A stretch of DNA of 64,000 nucleotides from Brevibacterium atlanticum (GCF_011617245.1 NZ_CP050152.1:744001-808000), one strand, 5' to 3'; shown: positions 17,009-26,759, counted from the stretch's first letter. Notes: generated by a model not told the origin, from the sequence alone. Translations and numbers: made by a program.

Positions 17009-19507
17009 ATGTGGAGGACTATGAAGATGCTCGGAGGCCGGCCCACGACCGGCCGCAAGATCGCTGCGGGCACGGTGGCTGCCGCAACCGCAGTGGGGCT
17101 GACCCTGCTGACGACGGCACCTGGTGTGGCCGATGAAAAGAATCCGAAAGAGGACTCAGAGGCCTTCGGGCAGCTGATCGACGCGGACCTGCTTTCCGAG
17201 GATGCCGTTGATGCACTCTCGGCCTACAGCAGCTCTCCTTCCAACGATGCCGAGGACAGCACACCGCTGAACTTGGAAGTCCTGCAGTCCCTCGGGCTCG
17301 AACTCCCGGGCGTCGACCTCCCGCTCATCAGCAATGAGGGCGGCGACGGACTTCTCGAACTCGGCGAGGCGGGGGCGCTCAACTCCTACGGACACGCTTC
17401 GGCCGCTGACGCGGCTAAGGCCAGCGCCGGTGCTGTCGGCAAGGACGGTGCGCTCAACCTCGACGACATCAACAATGGTGAATTCGGCAACGCCAAGGTC
17501 GATCTGACTTCGCTCTTGCGCCAGTTGGACCTTGACGGTGCCACTGACCAGATCGTTGACGAGCTCAGCCTCGAACTGGGTGCGATCGGATCGACCGCCG
17601 AGAGCGATGGTGAAACCACCGACTCCGAATACGTCGTCGCCGACGGAACCCTCACTGTCTCCAGCCCTGCTGTGGGTGACCTCTCCGGTTCACTCACCGA
17701 TGCAATCGACGGTGTCGGCGGTTCCCTTGACGACGCCATCGGCAACGAAGGGCTGGTCGACGAACTCGCCGGCCTCGGCCTCGACGTCGATGCGGGACTC
17801 GCCACTGTCAAGGTCGGCGGAGAGGATACAAAGGTCTCCGTCGATACCGGCGATGCGCTCAACAGCGTCGTCGAAAACGTGGTCAACAAGAAGCTCGAGG
17901 ACGAATCAGGAATCGTCTCGATCGATCTGGCCAAAGGCGACATCAAGATCGACCTCGCCAAGGTCGTGAAGGGTGCCGACGGTGAGGACCTCAACGGTCT
18001 GGACCCGAACACTCAGGTGCTGACCGCCGACACCACGAAGAAGATCACTGACGCAGTTGCCGACGCCCTCGGTGCGCTGTCGGGCCGGGTCAACGAGACT
18101 CTGACCGACGCACTCAACGATGTTCATCTCAACATCGCGCTGCCCGCGAGCATCACGGCCGCCGGAATCCCCGCGGCCGACGGCAAGGTCACTGTAGACG
18201 CCACGCTGGGCCAGCTGGCCGGTACCGACGACACCGAGCCTGTCGTCAACACTGACCTGTCATTGGCCGGCGTACCTGTCGGTACTGTGGTCAACGCCAT
18301 CACCGGACCGGTCGTCAAGGCAGTCCTCGGTGTCACGAAGCCGATCATCGGGGGAGTCCTCGACTCGACGACTGAAGACGTAACCGGTGCTGTCACCGAT
18401 CTCGTCGATCCCGTCCTGGACGGACTTGACCCGGTCCTCAGCGGCCTCAACCAGGTCGTCGACCTCACGATCAACGAGCAGTCGCCCAATCCCTCGGGTG
18501 GACAGGCGTCGGCTCAGTCCTCGTTGGAGTCGAGCCGGGTTGATGGCGAAAACGGCCCCGGATTCACCGTCAACGCTGTGAGCCTGGAACTGCTTCCCGA
18601 GTCCGACGCGATCGATGTCGACCTCGCGTCGTCCTCGGTTCGCGCGACGGCTGACGAAGCCCCGGGCGACGATGACGCAGATGCCGATGACAGCGCTGCT
18701 GCCGATCAGGACGATACGACTGATGCAGACGCTTCGGCTGACCCCGATGCGGACGCTGACCCGGATGCTTCGGCAGCCGATGATGCTGACTCGAACGTCA
18801 ACGTGAATGCGGCGGCCTCGGCTTCGGCGTCCGCAGATGCCGACGACGATTCGAACCCAGCTGCCCAGGCGGCGTCAGAGGCGGCTGCCGATGACGATGC
18901 CAACGATTCAGCGTCGGCAGAAGCTGACGAGAATGCCGAAGCGGCAGCCGAATCGGCAGCCACTGAGGACGCATCTTCGAACACCTCGGCTGATGCGACT
19001 TCCGATCCGAACGCTTCGTCACAGAAGGCATCGAACGCCGCAGCCGATGCGGACAACTCGGATTCGACGAACGCTGAATCCTCGGCCGCTGCCGATGCTG
19101 ATCCGGCTGCAGCAGCATCCGCGGCATCAACTGCTGACTCGTCCAACGAGGCTTCGGTTGAGGCTGCTGCCAATGCCGACGATTCGGCTGCAGCGGATTC
19201 GACCGACGAGGCAAACGCCTCGGCAGCATCCGATGACGACGCTGACGCTGCGGAAGCCAGCGCTTCGGCTGACGGCGACGAGGCAGATACCTCGTCCGAT
19301 GAAAGCGCCTCTGCCTCCGCAAGCGCGTCGGCCGATGTCGAAGCCGGTGCAAGCGCGGACGCTTCGGACAACAGCGACGGTGGCAACCTTCCGAGGACAG
19401 GTGCAGACGGCACCCTGGCCATGGCCGGTTTCGCCGCATTGTTGATCGCCGGTGGTGCGGCCGCGGTCTACGCGACTCGCCGTCATCGTAATCGCAGTGG
19501 CCTCTGA
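17009..19507 (+). CDS. Choice-of-anchor G surface protein with LPRTG wall-sorting signal
   Basis: 832 residues from ATG 17009. An internal ATG at 17027, 9 nt after GGAGG, is an equally good start. A signal peptide ends near the APGVADE segment. Residues about 45-560 match the choice-of-anchor G type: repeated acidic Gly/Leu/Asp patterns such as GALNLDDINNGEFGNAKVDL. Residues about 545-790 are a low-complexity Ala/Asp/Ser stalk. The end has NLPRTG (Leu794), a hydrophobic helix and a RRHRNR tail, a canonical sortase substrate. Predicted to be covalently attached to peptidoglycan. The binding partner is unknown. Confidence 0.85.
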   Translation: MWRTMKMLGGRPTTGRKIAAGTVAAATAVGLTLLTTAPGVADEKNPKEDSEAFGQLIDADLLSEDAVDALSAYSSSPSNDAEDSTPLNLEVLQSLGLELPGVDLPLISNEGGDGLLELGEAGALNSYGHASAADAAKASAGAVGKDGALNLDDINNGEFGNAKVDLTSLLRQLDLDGATDQIVDELSLELGAIGSTAESDGETTDSEYVVADGTLTVSSPAVGDLSGSLTDAIDGVGGSLDDAIGNEGLVDELAGLGLDVDAGLATVKVGGEDTKVSVDTGDALNSVVENVVNKKLEDESGIVSIDLAKGDIKIDLAKVVKGADGEDLNGLDPNTQVLTADTTKKITDAVADALGALSGRVNETLTDALNDVHLNIALPASITAAGIPAADGKVTVDATLGQLAGTDDTEPVVNTDLSLAGVPVGTVVNAITGPVVKAVLGVTKPIIGGVLDSTTEDVTGAVTDLVDPVLDGLDPVLSGLNQVVDLTINEQSPNPSGGQASAQSSLESSRVDGENGPGFTVNAVSLELLPESDAIDVDLASSSVRATADEAPGDDDADADDSAAADQDDTTDADASADPDADADPDASAADDADSNVNVNAAASASASADADDDSNPAAQAASEAAADDDANDSASAEADENAEAAAESAATEDASSNTSADATSDPNASSQKASNAAADADNSDSTNAESSAAADADPAAAASAASTADSSNEASVEAAANADDSAAADSTDEANASAASDDDADAAEASASADGDEADTSSDESASASASASADVEAGASADASDNSDGGNLPRTGADGTLAMAGFAALLIAGGAAAVYATRRHRNRSGL

Positions 19508-19532
19508 AACAGTATGAGCCGCTGATCGCACT

Positions 19533-19580
19533 GGCCAGGTGGTGGGGTCGAAGTCTTCGCTTCGCTCCCACCACCTGGCC
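19533..19580 (+). terminator. Strong hairpin after the first surface-protein gene
   Basis: GGCCAGGTGGTGGG pairs perfectly with CCCACCACCTGGCC (14 bp, 20-nt loop), 25 nt after the stop at 19507. The tail is TTGTGTGTG rather than a pure T-run. It is the likely transcription end of the surface-protein gene. Confidence 0.7.
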
Positions 19581-19656
19581 TTGTGTGTGAGACTTCCTGA
19601 AACCGGCTGTGTAAGACAGGCGAATTTGCCGAAACGGCCGACCAGAATCCGGATGT

Positions 19657-21198
19657 GTGATGCACGATACGACGGCTGAGGCCGTTGCCCGGCCTCGTGC
19701 GGTGGTCAAGATCAGCAGCGGGGAAGAAGTCACCGGGTGGATGCGGGCAACCGATGTCGAGCTGGACCATTCGACCGACAAGCCCTTCCCACCGCGATCG
19801 GCCGGGTTGGGCATCGGCGTGGCTTCGGATCTGAAGGGGTCCTGGGATGACCAGCCGGAGGATCAGAAAGCGATTGTGAAGCTTGACTCCTTCAGAGGCG
19901 GCGACTCCGTGGACCGTCTGACGACGAAACTCCGCGAGTACGAGGACCCCGATGGTGCTGTCGGTGGGTACCTCGACAGCGAACATGTGGCCACAGCATA
20001 TGCGACTCAGGTCGCGAGAGCCGTGTGGGGTGACGACGTGCGCACCGCCTCGGCGAAGATCGATTCGGCGAACATGGAGATTGTGCCGCTCTCGACCCAG
20101 GCGCGCACGGCGGTCGCACGAGGTTGGGATCGGCTCGAGGTTCTGCTCACCGGGCGCTATCACGCGACCTATGGCTTGGCAGTGACGCGGATCCTCATCG
20201 GATTGACCGGACTCGGCCTCATCCTCACGAATTTCAACGCCCGTCATTACGCCTTCGGCGTCGGAAACGCCTGGAGCGGAGAGATCGCGGATCCGAAGAG
20301 CGACTTCCCGGACATCTGGCTGTTCTCCCTGTTCCATCGGGCGGTGACGGTTCCCCCGCTGTTCACGGCAATGATGATCGGCCTGGCGATCCTCGCCATC
20401 GTCATCACTCTGGGCTGGCGCACGCGGATTGTTCTGCCGTTCTACCTGGTACTGTGGGTCAGCTTCATCGAACTCAACGACGGCGCCGGTGATCAGGGCG
20501 ACAACGCCTACCGGATGTTTCTGATCGCTCTGCTCTTCGCCGACACCACTCGACGGTGGTCGTTGGACGCGCGTCGTCGAGCTCGCCGATCTCGCCGAGT
20601 CCTCAGCGTCGATGGCGTGGCAGGTGACGCATTCGGCACCGATCCCGATGCACATGGCACAGCAGTCGGAAGCCAGCGGCGGTGGGTGCTGATCATGGCC
20701 AACAATCTCGCCATCGTGGTCCTCGCCTTTCAGGTGTGTGCGATCTACATGTCCGGCGGTCTGTACAAGGCCGGTGGTGCTGCGTGGCAGCATGGTTTCG
20801 CCGTCTACAACCCGCTGCAGACCCAGCAGTTCGGCACATGGCCGGTGCTCTCGGATCTTGTCACGGCGTGGGGTCCGATGGTGGTGGTCATCTCCTGGGC
20901 ATCTGTGCTGTTCCAATGCGCCTTCCCGTTCATGCTCTTCAACCGTTGGACGAGGATCGCCGGGCTTCTCGGAATTCTGTCGTTCCACCTGGGGATCGCG
21001 TTGCTGATGGGATTACCGTGGTTCTCGCTGACGATGATTGCTGTCGACGCGATCTTCATCCGGGACAACAGCTTCGCCAATCTCGATGCACGCTTGCAGA
21101 GTTGGTGGCACTCCGACTCGCCGGGGTCGAGACATTCGGTCAGGGCTGCCGACCTGCCCACTGGGAACGAGCATTCGACAAAGTCGGGTGTCTTTTGA
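19657..21198 (+). CDS. HTTM-domain integral membrane protein
   Basis: 513 residues. An unusual polar N-terminal region of about 160 residues (no helices, acidic, starting near MHDTTAEA) precedes a multi-helix membrane domain from about residue 168 (YGLAVTRILIGLTGLGLIL). The later segments RMFLIALLFADTT, YMSGGLYKAGGAAWQHG and the FNRWTRIAGLLGILSFHLGIA region fit the HTTM family, distantly related to vitamin K-dependent carboxylase membrane parts. The gene sits between two wall-anchored protein genes. Function unknown. The start is uncertain because no good ribosome site is visible. Confidence 0.75.
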   Translation: MMHDTTAEAVARPRAVVKISSGEEVTGWMRATDVELDHSTDKPFPPRSAGLGIGVASDLKGSWDDQPEDQKAIVKLDSFRGGDSVDRLTTKLREYEDPDGAVGGYLDSEHVATAYATQVARAVWGDDVRTASAKIDSANMEIVPLSTQARTAVARGWDRLEVLLTGRYHATYGLAVTRILIGLTGLGLILTNFNARHYAFGVGNAWSGEIADPKSDFPDIWLFSLFHRAVTVPPLFTAMMIGLAILAIVITLGWRTRIVLPFYLVLWVSFIELNDGAGDQGDNAYRMFLIALLFADTTRRWSLDARRRARRSRRVLSVDGVAGDAFGTDPDAHGTAVGSQRRWVLIMANNLAIVVLAFQVCAIYMSGGLYKAGGAAWQHGFAVYNPLQTQQFGTWPVLSDLVTAWGPMVVVISWASVLFQCAFPFMLFNRWTRIAGLLGILSFHLGIALLMGLPWFSLTMIAVDAIFIRDNSFANLDARLQSWWHSDSPGSRHSVRAADLPTGNEHSTKSGVF

Positions 21199-21231
21199 TC
21201 GTGAATAATAGACAAACGAGTCTGATCAAAA
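21193..21231. terminator. Nested hairpin at the 3' end of the HTTM gene
   Basis: TTTTGATC (21193-21200) pairs with GATCAAAA (21224-21231). Nested inside is AGAC-AAACGA-GTCT (21210-21223). The outer arm overlaps the HTTM stop codon. It could terminate transcription, but the asymmetry (9-nt bulge) makes this tentative. Confidence 0.35.
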
Positions 21232-21640
21232 AGAAACTTTACTTGACTTCCGCAACTCATTCATGCGCGCATTTATGTTACTCAACTTGGGTTGCGTGAA
21301 AACTTCTGTTCCATCGAATTCGATCGCGTATCGCAATGTGGACAATAGGTGGAGAATTTCTGGTGTGTTTCAACCAGGTCCGGCGTCGTTGGCCGAGGTC
21401 TCCGGAGCCCTTGCAGGGGCGATTGTTCCCCGAATCCTGGCGGAATCGGGCGATAGTTGAGCTCGGTCTCCGAAAGCGCCGAGGAGCGGTGACCCTGTGT
21501 GCGAGCTTCATCCGGGGTTGAAAGACTCTAGACACTTACTGGAAGTTTCGACAGAATAGGTTGCGGGTCACGTTCGTTGGATCAAAATCCGACATCTGAG
21601 GGAGCGGAACCTTTCAAATGCGTAAATTTGGAGGTTAAAC
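21232..21640. other. Intergenic leader of the second surface-protein gene
   Basis: About 410 bp without a convincing gene. The first 70 bp are AT-rich, with a TTGACT word at about 21244. The GTG start of the downstream gene at 21641 is preceded by GGAGG at 21629-21633. The long leader suggests regulated expression, though no clear -10/-35 pair or riboswitch fold is recognisable by eye. Confidence 0.35.
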
Positions 21641-24600
21641 GTGTCTCAACACGTCCATTCACGCCGTCTGAATTCCACGGAAAAGACTCGGCGAAGAAGA
21701 ATTCCACGATGGGCACTTTCAGGATTGGCTCTTGGCGTTGTCGGAGTGATGGTCGGCACGACCAGCGCCTCGGCGCTGGGGCTCGACAATTATCCTGACG
21801 ATCCGACTGAAGCCGAGGCTAGTGTCGCCGGCATGAGCCTTGATTCTCAGGATCTCATCGCTGCGGCGCAGTCGAAAGCCGGTTCGAAGTCGGATCCGGG
21901 ACCGAACCGCGAAGCGTTCAACGGTGCAATCGGCGGAGACGAAGTCATCGATTTCGGCGCCGGCTACCAGATACCAGTCGACGACTTCATCGACTTCGGC
22001 CAGGCTGGAGCTGTCGAAAGCGAATCGGCTGCCACTGATGCCAAGAACGGCAAGGCCGTGTCCGGCATCGTCGGTGCCGATGGCGGGCTCAGTCTCGATG
22101 GGAAGGACAGCGATTTCGGAACGGCGCAGGTCGACCTGCTCTCGATCGTGTCGGCGAGCGGGTCATCCGATGTCACCGATGGCCTGATCGACCAGGCCGA
22201 TCTGAGTCTCGGGCTCGGAGGTGCCTGGGTCGAAGCGATCGACGGCGAATTCCAAGACCCCGACTCTGTCGGAAAGTATGGTCAGTACAGAGTCGGCGAT
22301 GCCAAGCTGCAACTGCACTCCCCGGCGATCGACGATGCCGGCGATGGTGTCTCGGATGCGGCCGGAGAGATGGAGGGTGAAGTCAACGATGCGCTCGACG
22401 ACGCGCTCGGATTGACCGATCTCCTTCCGGGTATGACTGTGGACACCAGTGTCAAGAGCAGCATCAAAGATGACGTTCTCGATGCAATTCTGCTTGAACC
22501 GATCAGCACTGATGACGGACTCGCGACGATCGACCTCGGGGAAGGGTCGATCGAAGTCGACGTCGGACGCATCGGCGGCAACGACGACGGTGTGATCGAT
22601 CGGCCCGTAGGGATGAACAATCAGGATCCCAACACCGAACTGATCGATGACGAGACCTATCCGTTCATCGCCAGCAGCGTCCACGACGTCATCGAGAAGG
22701 TGATCGACGTTGCCGTGGACACGGCCATCGAGTCGCTGCGCAGTGCGACCGTGAACGTGGACATCACGGCCCCGGACGGCACGAAAGCCGGATGGGATAT
22801 GGACCTGACAGGCAAGGTCAGCAACGACTTCTGCGACGCGGCGGGTGCTACCGGCACTGTCACCTGCAGAACGATCGACACCGTGATGAAAACCATGGAT
22901 ACGGTGATGGGCCCGGTCTACGACGAGCTGTCCGATCCTTCGGGCCTCTTGTACAAGGCGTTCACCACGATCAAGACGGACATGATGACAGTGCCCATTC
23001 GTGCGGCACTTGACCCATTCCTCAAACTGATAGCCGATAACCTCGTCTCGCTGCAGATCAACCATCAGGAGACGACGGAATGCACCGCGGCCGACGGTTC
23101 GACCACGGTCAATGGTGTGGAAGTCTCTGCACTGAGCCTCGGCGTCGGCGATGGCACGGCACGTCTGGGCATCGGCAACGCGGGCGTTCGCACCGACTCA
23201 TGCGATGAATCCGTCGACGGACCGTCGATCGACACCTCGTCGCCTGCCCCTGCAGGTGGAGAGACGACGCTGGACTCCACTGGTTGGGCACCGGACACGG
23301 ATATCACTGTCGACCTCAACGGTCCTGACGGCGAACCGGTCGGCGATCCCATCACGGTGACGACCGATGGCGACGGCAACTTCCCGAAGGGAACAGTTCT
23401 TCCGATTCCTGCCGATGTCACCCCTGGTGACTTCACCATCGTCGGCACTGACCCCGACGGCAAGACCGGAAAAGGCGAGGTGACGGTCTACGCACCTGAT
23501 CTGACCGTCGCGGGTCCCGTCTACCCTGGCGATTGCGCTGCGATCACCTCGGGAGGATGGGCCCCTGATTCGGAGGTCACGGTTCAGCTGACCGACGCAG
23601 ACGGAAAGCCGGTCGGCGAGCCTGTCACAGCCACTGCCGACAAGAACGGCGCTCTGCCCGACGACACTTGCGTGACGGTGCCAGACAGCACCGAGCCAGG
23701 TGATTTCACCGTCGTCGGCAGTGATGACAACGGAGCGAACATCGATGCGCCTCTCACCGTCGCCGAGGCTGGAACCCCTGTCGTATCTGCGACCTCTCCC
23801 GCTCCGGCGGGTACTGACATCGACGTGGCTTCACGTGGATGGTCTGCGGATAGCGACGTGACCTTCGAGCTGACAGATCCCGATGGGAAGTCGGTGGGCG
23901 ACGAGGTGACGGTCACAGCCGACGGAGAAGGCGATGTGCCGGAGGGAACGACGCTCCCGATTCCCGACGATGCGGCTGCTGGGGACTACACACTGACGGC
24001 GACCGATCCTGACGACAACTCCGCGAAGGCGACAGTGTCCGTCTACGCCCCGGCGATCGAGACGACGTCCCCAGTGGTTCCCGGACAGGACACGGCAGTG
24101 AAGGGCACCGGCTGGCTTCCGACGAGTGATGTCACGCTGCAGCTTGTCGACCCTGACGGAAAAGACGTTGGTGATGCAGTGGATGTGACCACCGACGACA
24201 AGGGAAGCGTGCCGGAGGGCACGGTCCTCACGATTCCCAAGGGGGCCGAACCAGGCGACTTCACGGTGCGAGCGACCGACGACAACAAGGCTGAGGTCGA
24301 CGCATCCGTGACAGTTGCTGAGCCCTCGATCGATGCTTCTTCGCCGGTTCCAGCAGGTGGAGAAGCATCGCTGAAGAGCGTTGGTTGGGAAGCGAACACC
24401 TCAGTTGAACTGAAGCTCGCGAACGCTGATGGAGACGTCGTCGGCAGCCCAGTGATCGCTACGGCCGATGGGAAGGGCGCTCTGCCCGAAGGCACGAAGA
24501 TTCAGGTACCTGATGACACCAAGGCGGGAGAACTCACCGTGACCGGCACAGCGTCGAACGAGGCGACTGCTGAGGGCACTGTTGAGGTCTATGCTCCGTC

Positions 24601-25258
24601 AATCGAGGCGACGACACCGGTTCCGGCCGGTGATGAAACCGCAGTGACGAGCAGCGGCTGGTTGCCTGATTCCGAGGTCAGCATTCGCTTGGAGACGCAG
24701 TCATCGAAGTCCGGCGACGCTTCCGGCGACCTCGGTGAGGCTGTCACTGTGACGACCGATGGAGAAGGCGACGTCCCCGAGGGCACGAAGCTGCCCGTAC
24801 CCGCCGAAATCACAGCCGGAGACTTCGCGGTGGTCGGCTCCGATGACAATGGCGCCGAAGCCGCGGCGTCCATCGAGGTGACCTCCGCTGAGGCCGACGA
24901 TGACGCAAACGGGTCGTCGAACGCTGGTGGTGATGACGCAAACGGGTCGTCGAACGCTGGTGGTGATGACGCAAACGGGTCGTCGAACGCTGGTGGTGAT
25001 GACGCGAACGCTTCGTCGAACGCCGGTGGTGACGACGCGAACGCCTCGTCGAACGCCGGTGGTGACGACGCGAACGCCTCGTCGAACGCCGGGGGTGACG
25101 ACGCGAACGCCTCGTCGAACGCCGGGGGTGACGAAGGGGTGAGCAGCGATCTGCCGCGAACCGGTGGGGAGATTGTGCCGATCTTCCTGGCTGCCGCAGC
25201 GCTTATCGCTGTTGGTGCAGCTGCACGTTACACGTTCAGGAGCAAGACGACCGTGTGA
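21641..25258 (+). CDS. Large choice-of-anchor G surface protein with six ~91-aa repeats and LPRTG signal
   Basis: 1205 residues from GTG 21641 (GGAGG site). A signal peptide with an Arg-rich start ends near residue 47 (TSASALG). Residues about 48-525 are the choice-of-anchor G domain, homologous in layout to the product at 17009 (GADGGLSLDGKDSDFGTAQVDLLS). Residues about 527-1085 hold six Ig-like modules of about 91 residues, each with SSPxPAG, GW, a DGxxVG turn and GDFT. The second alone has a Cys pair. Then come seven 11-residue repeats (DDANGSSNAGG or DDANASSNAGG), LPRTG (from residue 1171), a hydrophobic helix and a basic tail. Predicted sortase-anchored adhesin-like protein on a long stalk. 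Confidence 0.87.
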   Translation: MSQHVHSRRLNSTEKTRRRRIPRWALSGLALGVVGVMVGTTSASALGLDNYPDDPTEAEASVAGMSLDSQDLIAAAQSKAGSKSDPGPNREAFNGAIGGDEVIDFGAGYQIPVDDFIDFGQAGAVESESAATDAKNGKAVSGIVGADGGLSLDGKDSDFGTAQVDLLSIVSASGSSDVTDGLIDQADLSLGLGGAWVEAIDGEFQDPDSVGKYGQYRVGDAKLQLHSPAIDDAGDGVSDAAGEMEGEVNDALDDALGLTDLLPGMTVDTSVKSSIKDDVLDAILLEPISTDDGLATIDLGEGSIEVDVGRIGGNDDGVIDRPVGMNNQDPNTELIDDETYPFIASSVHDVIEKVIDVAVDTAIESLRSATVNVDITAPDGTKAGWDMDLTGKVSNDFCDAAGATGTVTCRTIDTVMKTMDTVMGPVYDELSDPSGLLYKAFTTIKTDMMTVPIRAALDPFLKLIADNLVSLQINHQETTECTAADGSTTVNGVEVSALSLGVGDGTARLGIGNAGVRTDSCDESVDGPSIDTSSPAPAGGETTLDSTGWAPDTDITVDLNGPDGEPVGDPITVTTDGDGNFPKGTVLPIPADVTPGDFTIVGTDPDGKTGKGEVTVYAPDLTVAGPVYPGDCAAITSGGWAPDSEVTVQLTDADGKPVGEPVTATADKNGALPDDTCVTVPDSTEPGDFTVVGSDDNGANIDAPLTVAEAGTPVVSATSPAPAGTDIDVASRGWSADSDVTFELTDPDGKSVGDEVTVTADGEGDVPEGTTLPIPDDAAAGDYTLTATDPDDNSAKATVSVYAPAIETTSPVVPGQDTAVKGTGWLPTSDVTLQLVDPDGKDVGDAVDVTTDDKGSVPEGTVLTIPKGAEPGDFTVRATDDNKAEVDASVTVAEPSIDASSPVPAGGEASLKSVGWEANTSVELKLANADGDVVGSPVIATADGKGALPEGTKIQVPDDTKAGELTVTGTASNEATAEGTVEVYAPSIEATTPVPAGDETAVTSSGWLPDSEVSIRLETQSSKSGDASGDLGEAVTVTTDGEGDVPEGTKLPVPAEITAGDFAVVGSDDNGAEAAASIEVTSAEADDDANGSSNAGGDDANGSSNAGGDDANGSSNAGGDDANASSNAGGDDANASSNAGGDDANASSNAGGDDANASSNAGGDEGVSSDLPRTGGEIVPIFLAAAALIAVGAAARYTFRSKTTV
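23218..24895 (+). repeat. Six protein-level repeats of about 91 residues in the surface protein
   Basis: Module starts fall near 23218, 23490, 23773, 24050, 24324 and 24597, spaced by about 272-293 bp. The DNA copies have diverged while the protein pattern is kept, which indicates old duplication under selection. They probably form a rod of beta-sandwich modules. Confidence 0.75.
24899..25129 (+). repeat. 33-bp minisatellite, seven copies, coding
   Basis: Seven in-frame 33-bp units encode DDANGSSNAGG (copies 1-3) and DDANASSNAGG (copies 4-7). Neighbouring copies are nearly identical at DNA level, in particular 1-3 and 5-7, which points to recent slippage or unequal exchange. Copy number changes would alter stalk length without a frameshift. 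Confidence 0.9.
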
Positions 25259-25285
25259 CGCTCATCGTCGAGATGAGATGAACTC

Positions 25286-25323
25286 GGGTGCGGTGATCAT
25301 TCGCTCACATGATCATCGCACCC
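25286..25323 (+). terminator. Intrinsic terminator after the large surface-protein gene
   Basis: GGGTGCGGTGATCAT and ATGATCATCGCACCC form a 15-bp stem (one G-U pair) with an 8-nt loop, 28 nt after the stop, followed within 15 nt by TTTTT. This is the best rho-independent terminator in the region. Confidence 0.78.
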
Positions 25324-25383
25324 GTCCACCATTTTTGGCTTTCCGCCCGTGCGGGGCGGCTTCTTCTGGGGATCGATACCGAA

Positions 25384-26733
25384 GTGAACAGACGACTGAC
25401 ACAGATCGCTGCTGGAGTTTTGTCTCTCTTGCTCATCGTCACGGCCTGCACCAAGGGCGACAGTTCTCACTCTGGACAGCAGGGCAAGAACGAACAGAGC
25501 ACTGCCGACATCTCCTGCAAGAGTCCCAAGCAGAAAGTATCGCAGTCGCTGTCCAGTGGAGCCACATGGACGATGTGTTGGGGTGTCCATCCGGACTTCG
25601 GGCTGACGCTCTCAGACATCTACATAACTCCACCAGGTGAAGACCCGATCCGTGTCATCGACACGATGTCGATCTCACAGCTTGAGGTTCCTTATGACAC
25701 CGGAGACCGTCTCACCTCCGATATCACTGAATCCGGATTCGGCGGACGCAAAATGAAGACACTCAGCGACGACGCGTGTGGGGGAAGACTTCAGTCAGCA
25801 AGCATCCCGAAGATCGGTGATGGTTCATACGGTAAATCGGAGACGAGGAAGGTCCTTTGTTCCGAGGTAGTCGATGAAGGGCTTGCTTACCACTCCAGCG
25901 ACCTAGTCGCTCCAGCGAGTGCCCGCAAGAATGGTTGGCAATTGTCGACAGTCTCTCGAGTCGGCTGGTACGAATACGTCTCGCAATACACTTTCGGTGC
26001 CGACGGCTCCATCAGCGTTCAGCTCGGAGCAACGGGAGATCTGTCTCCAGTCGACTACACCGATGAAGATCACGGATGGGATGTCGGAGACCACGAGCAC
26101 GCAGCCAACCACTCACATAACGCCGTCTGGAGAATACGGTGGGGTCTCGGTGGGACCGGAGGCATGAGCGCACAGCAGTTCGACGCCGATGAAACAGGGG
26201 ACAGAGGTGCCGAGTCCCCAAAGCTCACAGGCAAATTGAAAGACGTCGACCATCCAACTACGGCTCGGTGGCAGGATCGCCGGTGGTGGCGAGTGCTCAA
26301 CCCGAACCGTCTCAACGATGACGGACACCCCATCTCCTACCAGATCGATATCGGCAAAACCGACTCGTTCGAGTTCGTCGACGATGCTGAGCATTCCCAC
26401 ACGCACGGTGATGACATCGGCTACGACGTAGGGTTCACCAATCACAACGACTGTGAGCTCTATGCAACGAAGAATCGAGGCGACTGCGGAAGGGGAGTGC
26501 AGGAGTTCGTTGAAGACGGAAAGGACCAGGACCTCGACGATGTCGTCTCGTGGGTGGCAGTCGGATTCCATCATGTGCCCAGAGATGAGGAGCAGTCACC
26601 TATGGAGATGCATTGGCAAGGTTTCTCACTGCTGCCCAGGGATCTCACTGCGCAGAGGTTCGACCTGCCCAAGGGCCACGAAGGGGTCAACGGGGTGCCA
26701 GACTCCGAATGGAACCAAGAGCCGATCAATTGA
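25384..26733 (+). CDS. Copper amine oxidase-like lipoprotein with altered cofactor motif
   Basis: 449 residues from GTG 25384, which gives a lipoprotein signal (lipobox VTAC, Cys22). The body aligns by eye with the catalytic domain of copper amine oxidases: LEVPY and the Asp113-containing DITESGFG (catalytic base position), VGWYEYVSQYTF with Tyr196 at the topaquinone position, NHSHNAVWR giving copper ligands His243 and His245, LNPNRLNDDGHPISYQ, and FHHVPRDEE giving His397. The Asn normally just before the topaquinone Tyr is Trp195 here. The N-terminal domains of classic enzymes are absent. Likely acts outside the membrane; whether it oxidises amines is open. Confidence 0.7.
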   Translation: MNRRLTQIAAGVLSLLLIVTACTKGDSSHSGQQGKNEQSTADISCKSPKQKVSQSLSSGATWTMCWGVHPDFGLTLSDIYITPPGEDPIRVIDTMSISQLEVPYDTGDRLTSDITESGFGGRKMKTLSDDACGGRLQSASIPKIGDGSYGKSETRKVLCSEVVDEGLAYHSSDLVAPASARKNGWQLSTVSRVGWYEYVSQYTFGADGSISVQLGATGDLSPVDYTDEDHGWDVGDHEHAANHSHNAVWRIRWGLGGTGGMSAQQFDADETGDRGAESPKLTGKLKDVDHPTTARWQDRRWWRVLNPNRLNDDGHPISYQIDIGKTDSFEFVDDAEHSHTHGDDIGYDVGFTNHNDCELYATKNRGDCGRGVQEFVEDGKDQDLDDVVSWVAVGFHHVPRDEEQSPMEMHWQGFSLLPRDLTAQRFDLPKGHEGVNGVPDSEWNQEPIN

Positions 26734-26759
26734 GTACGAGGCGCTCTTCCATAGCGGAG

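Noticed and set aside
19483..20988. 501-codon minus-strand frame opposite the HTTM gene
   Set aside because: Charged, motif-free translation that also crosses a strong terminator. The + strand encodes clear membrane helices.
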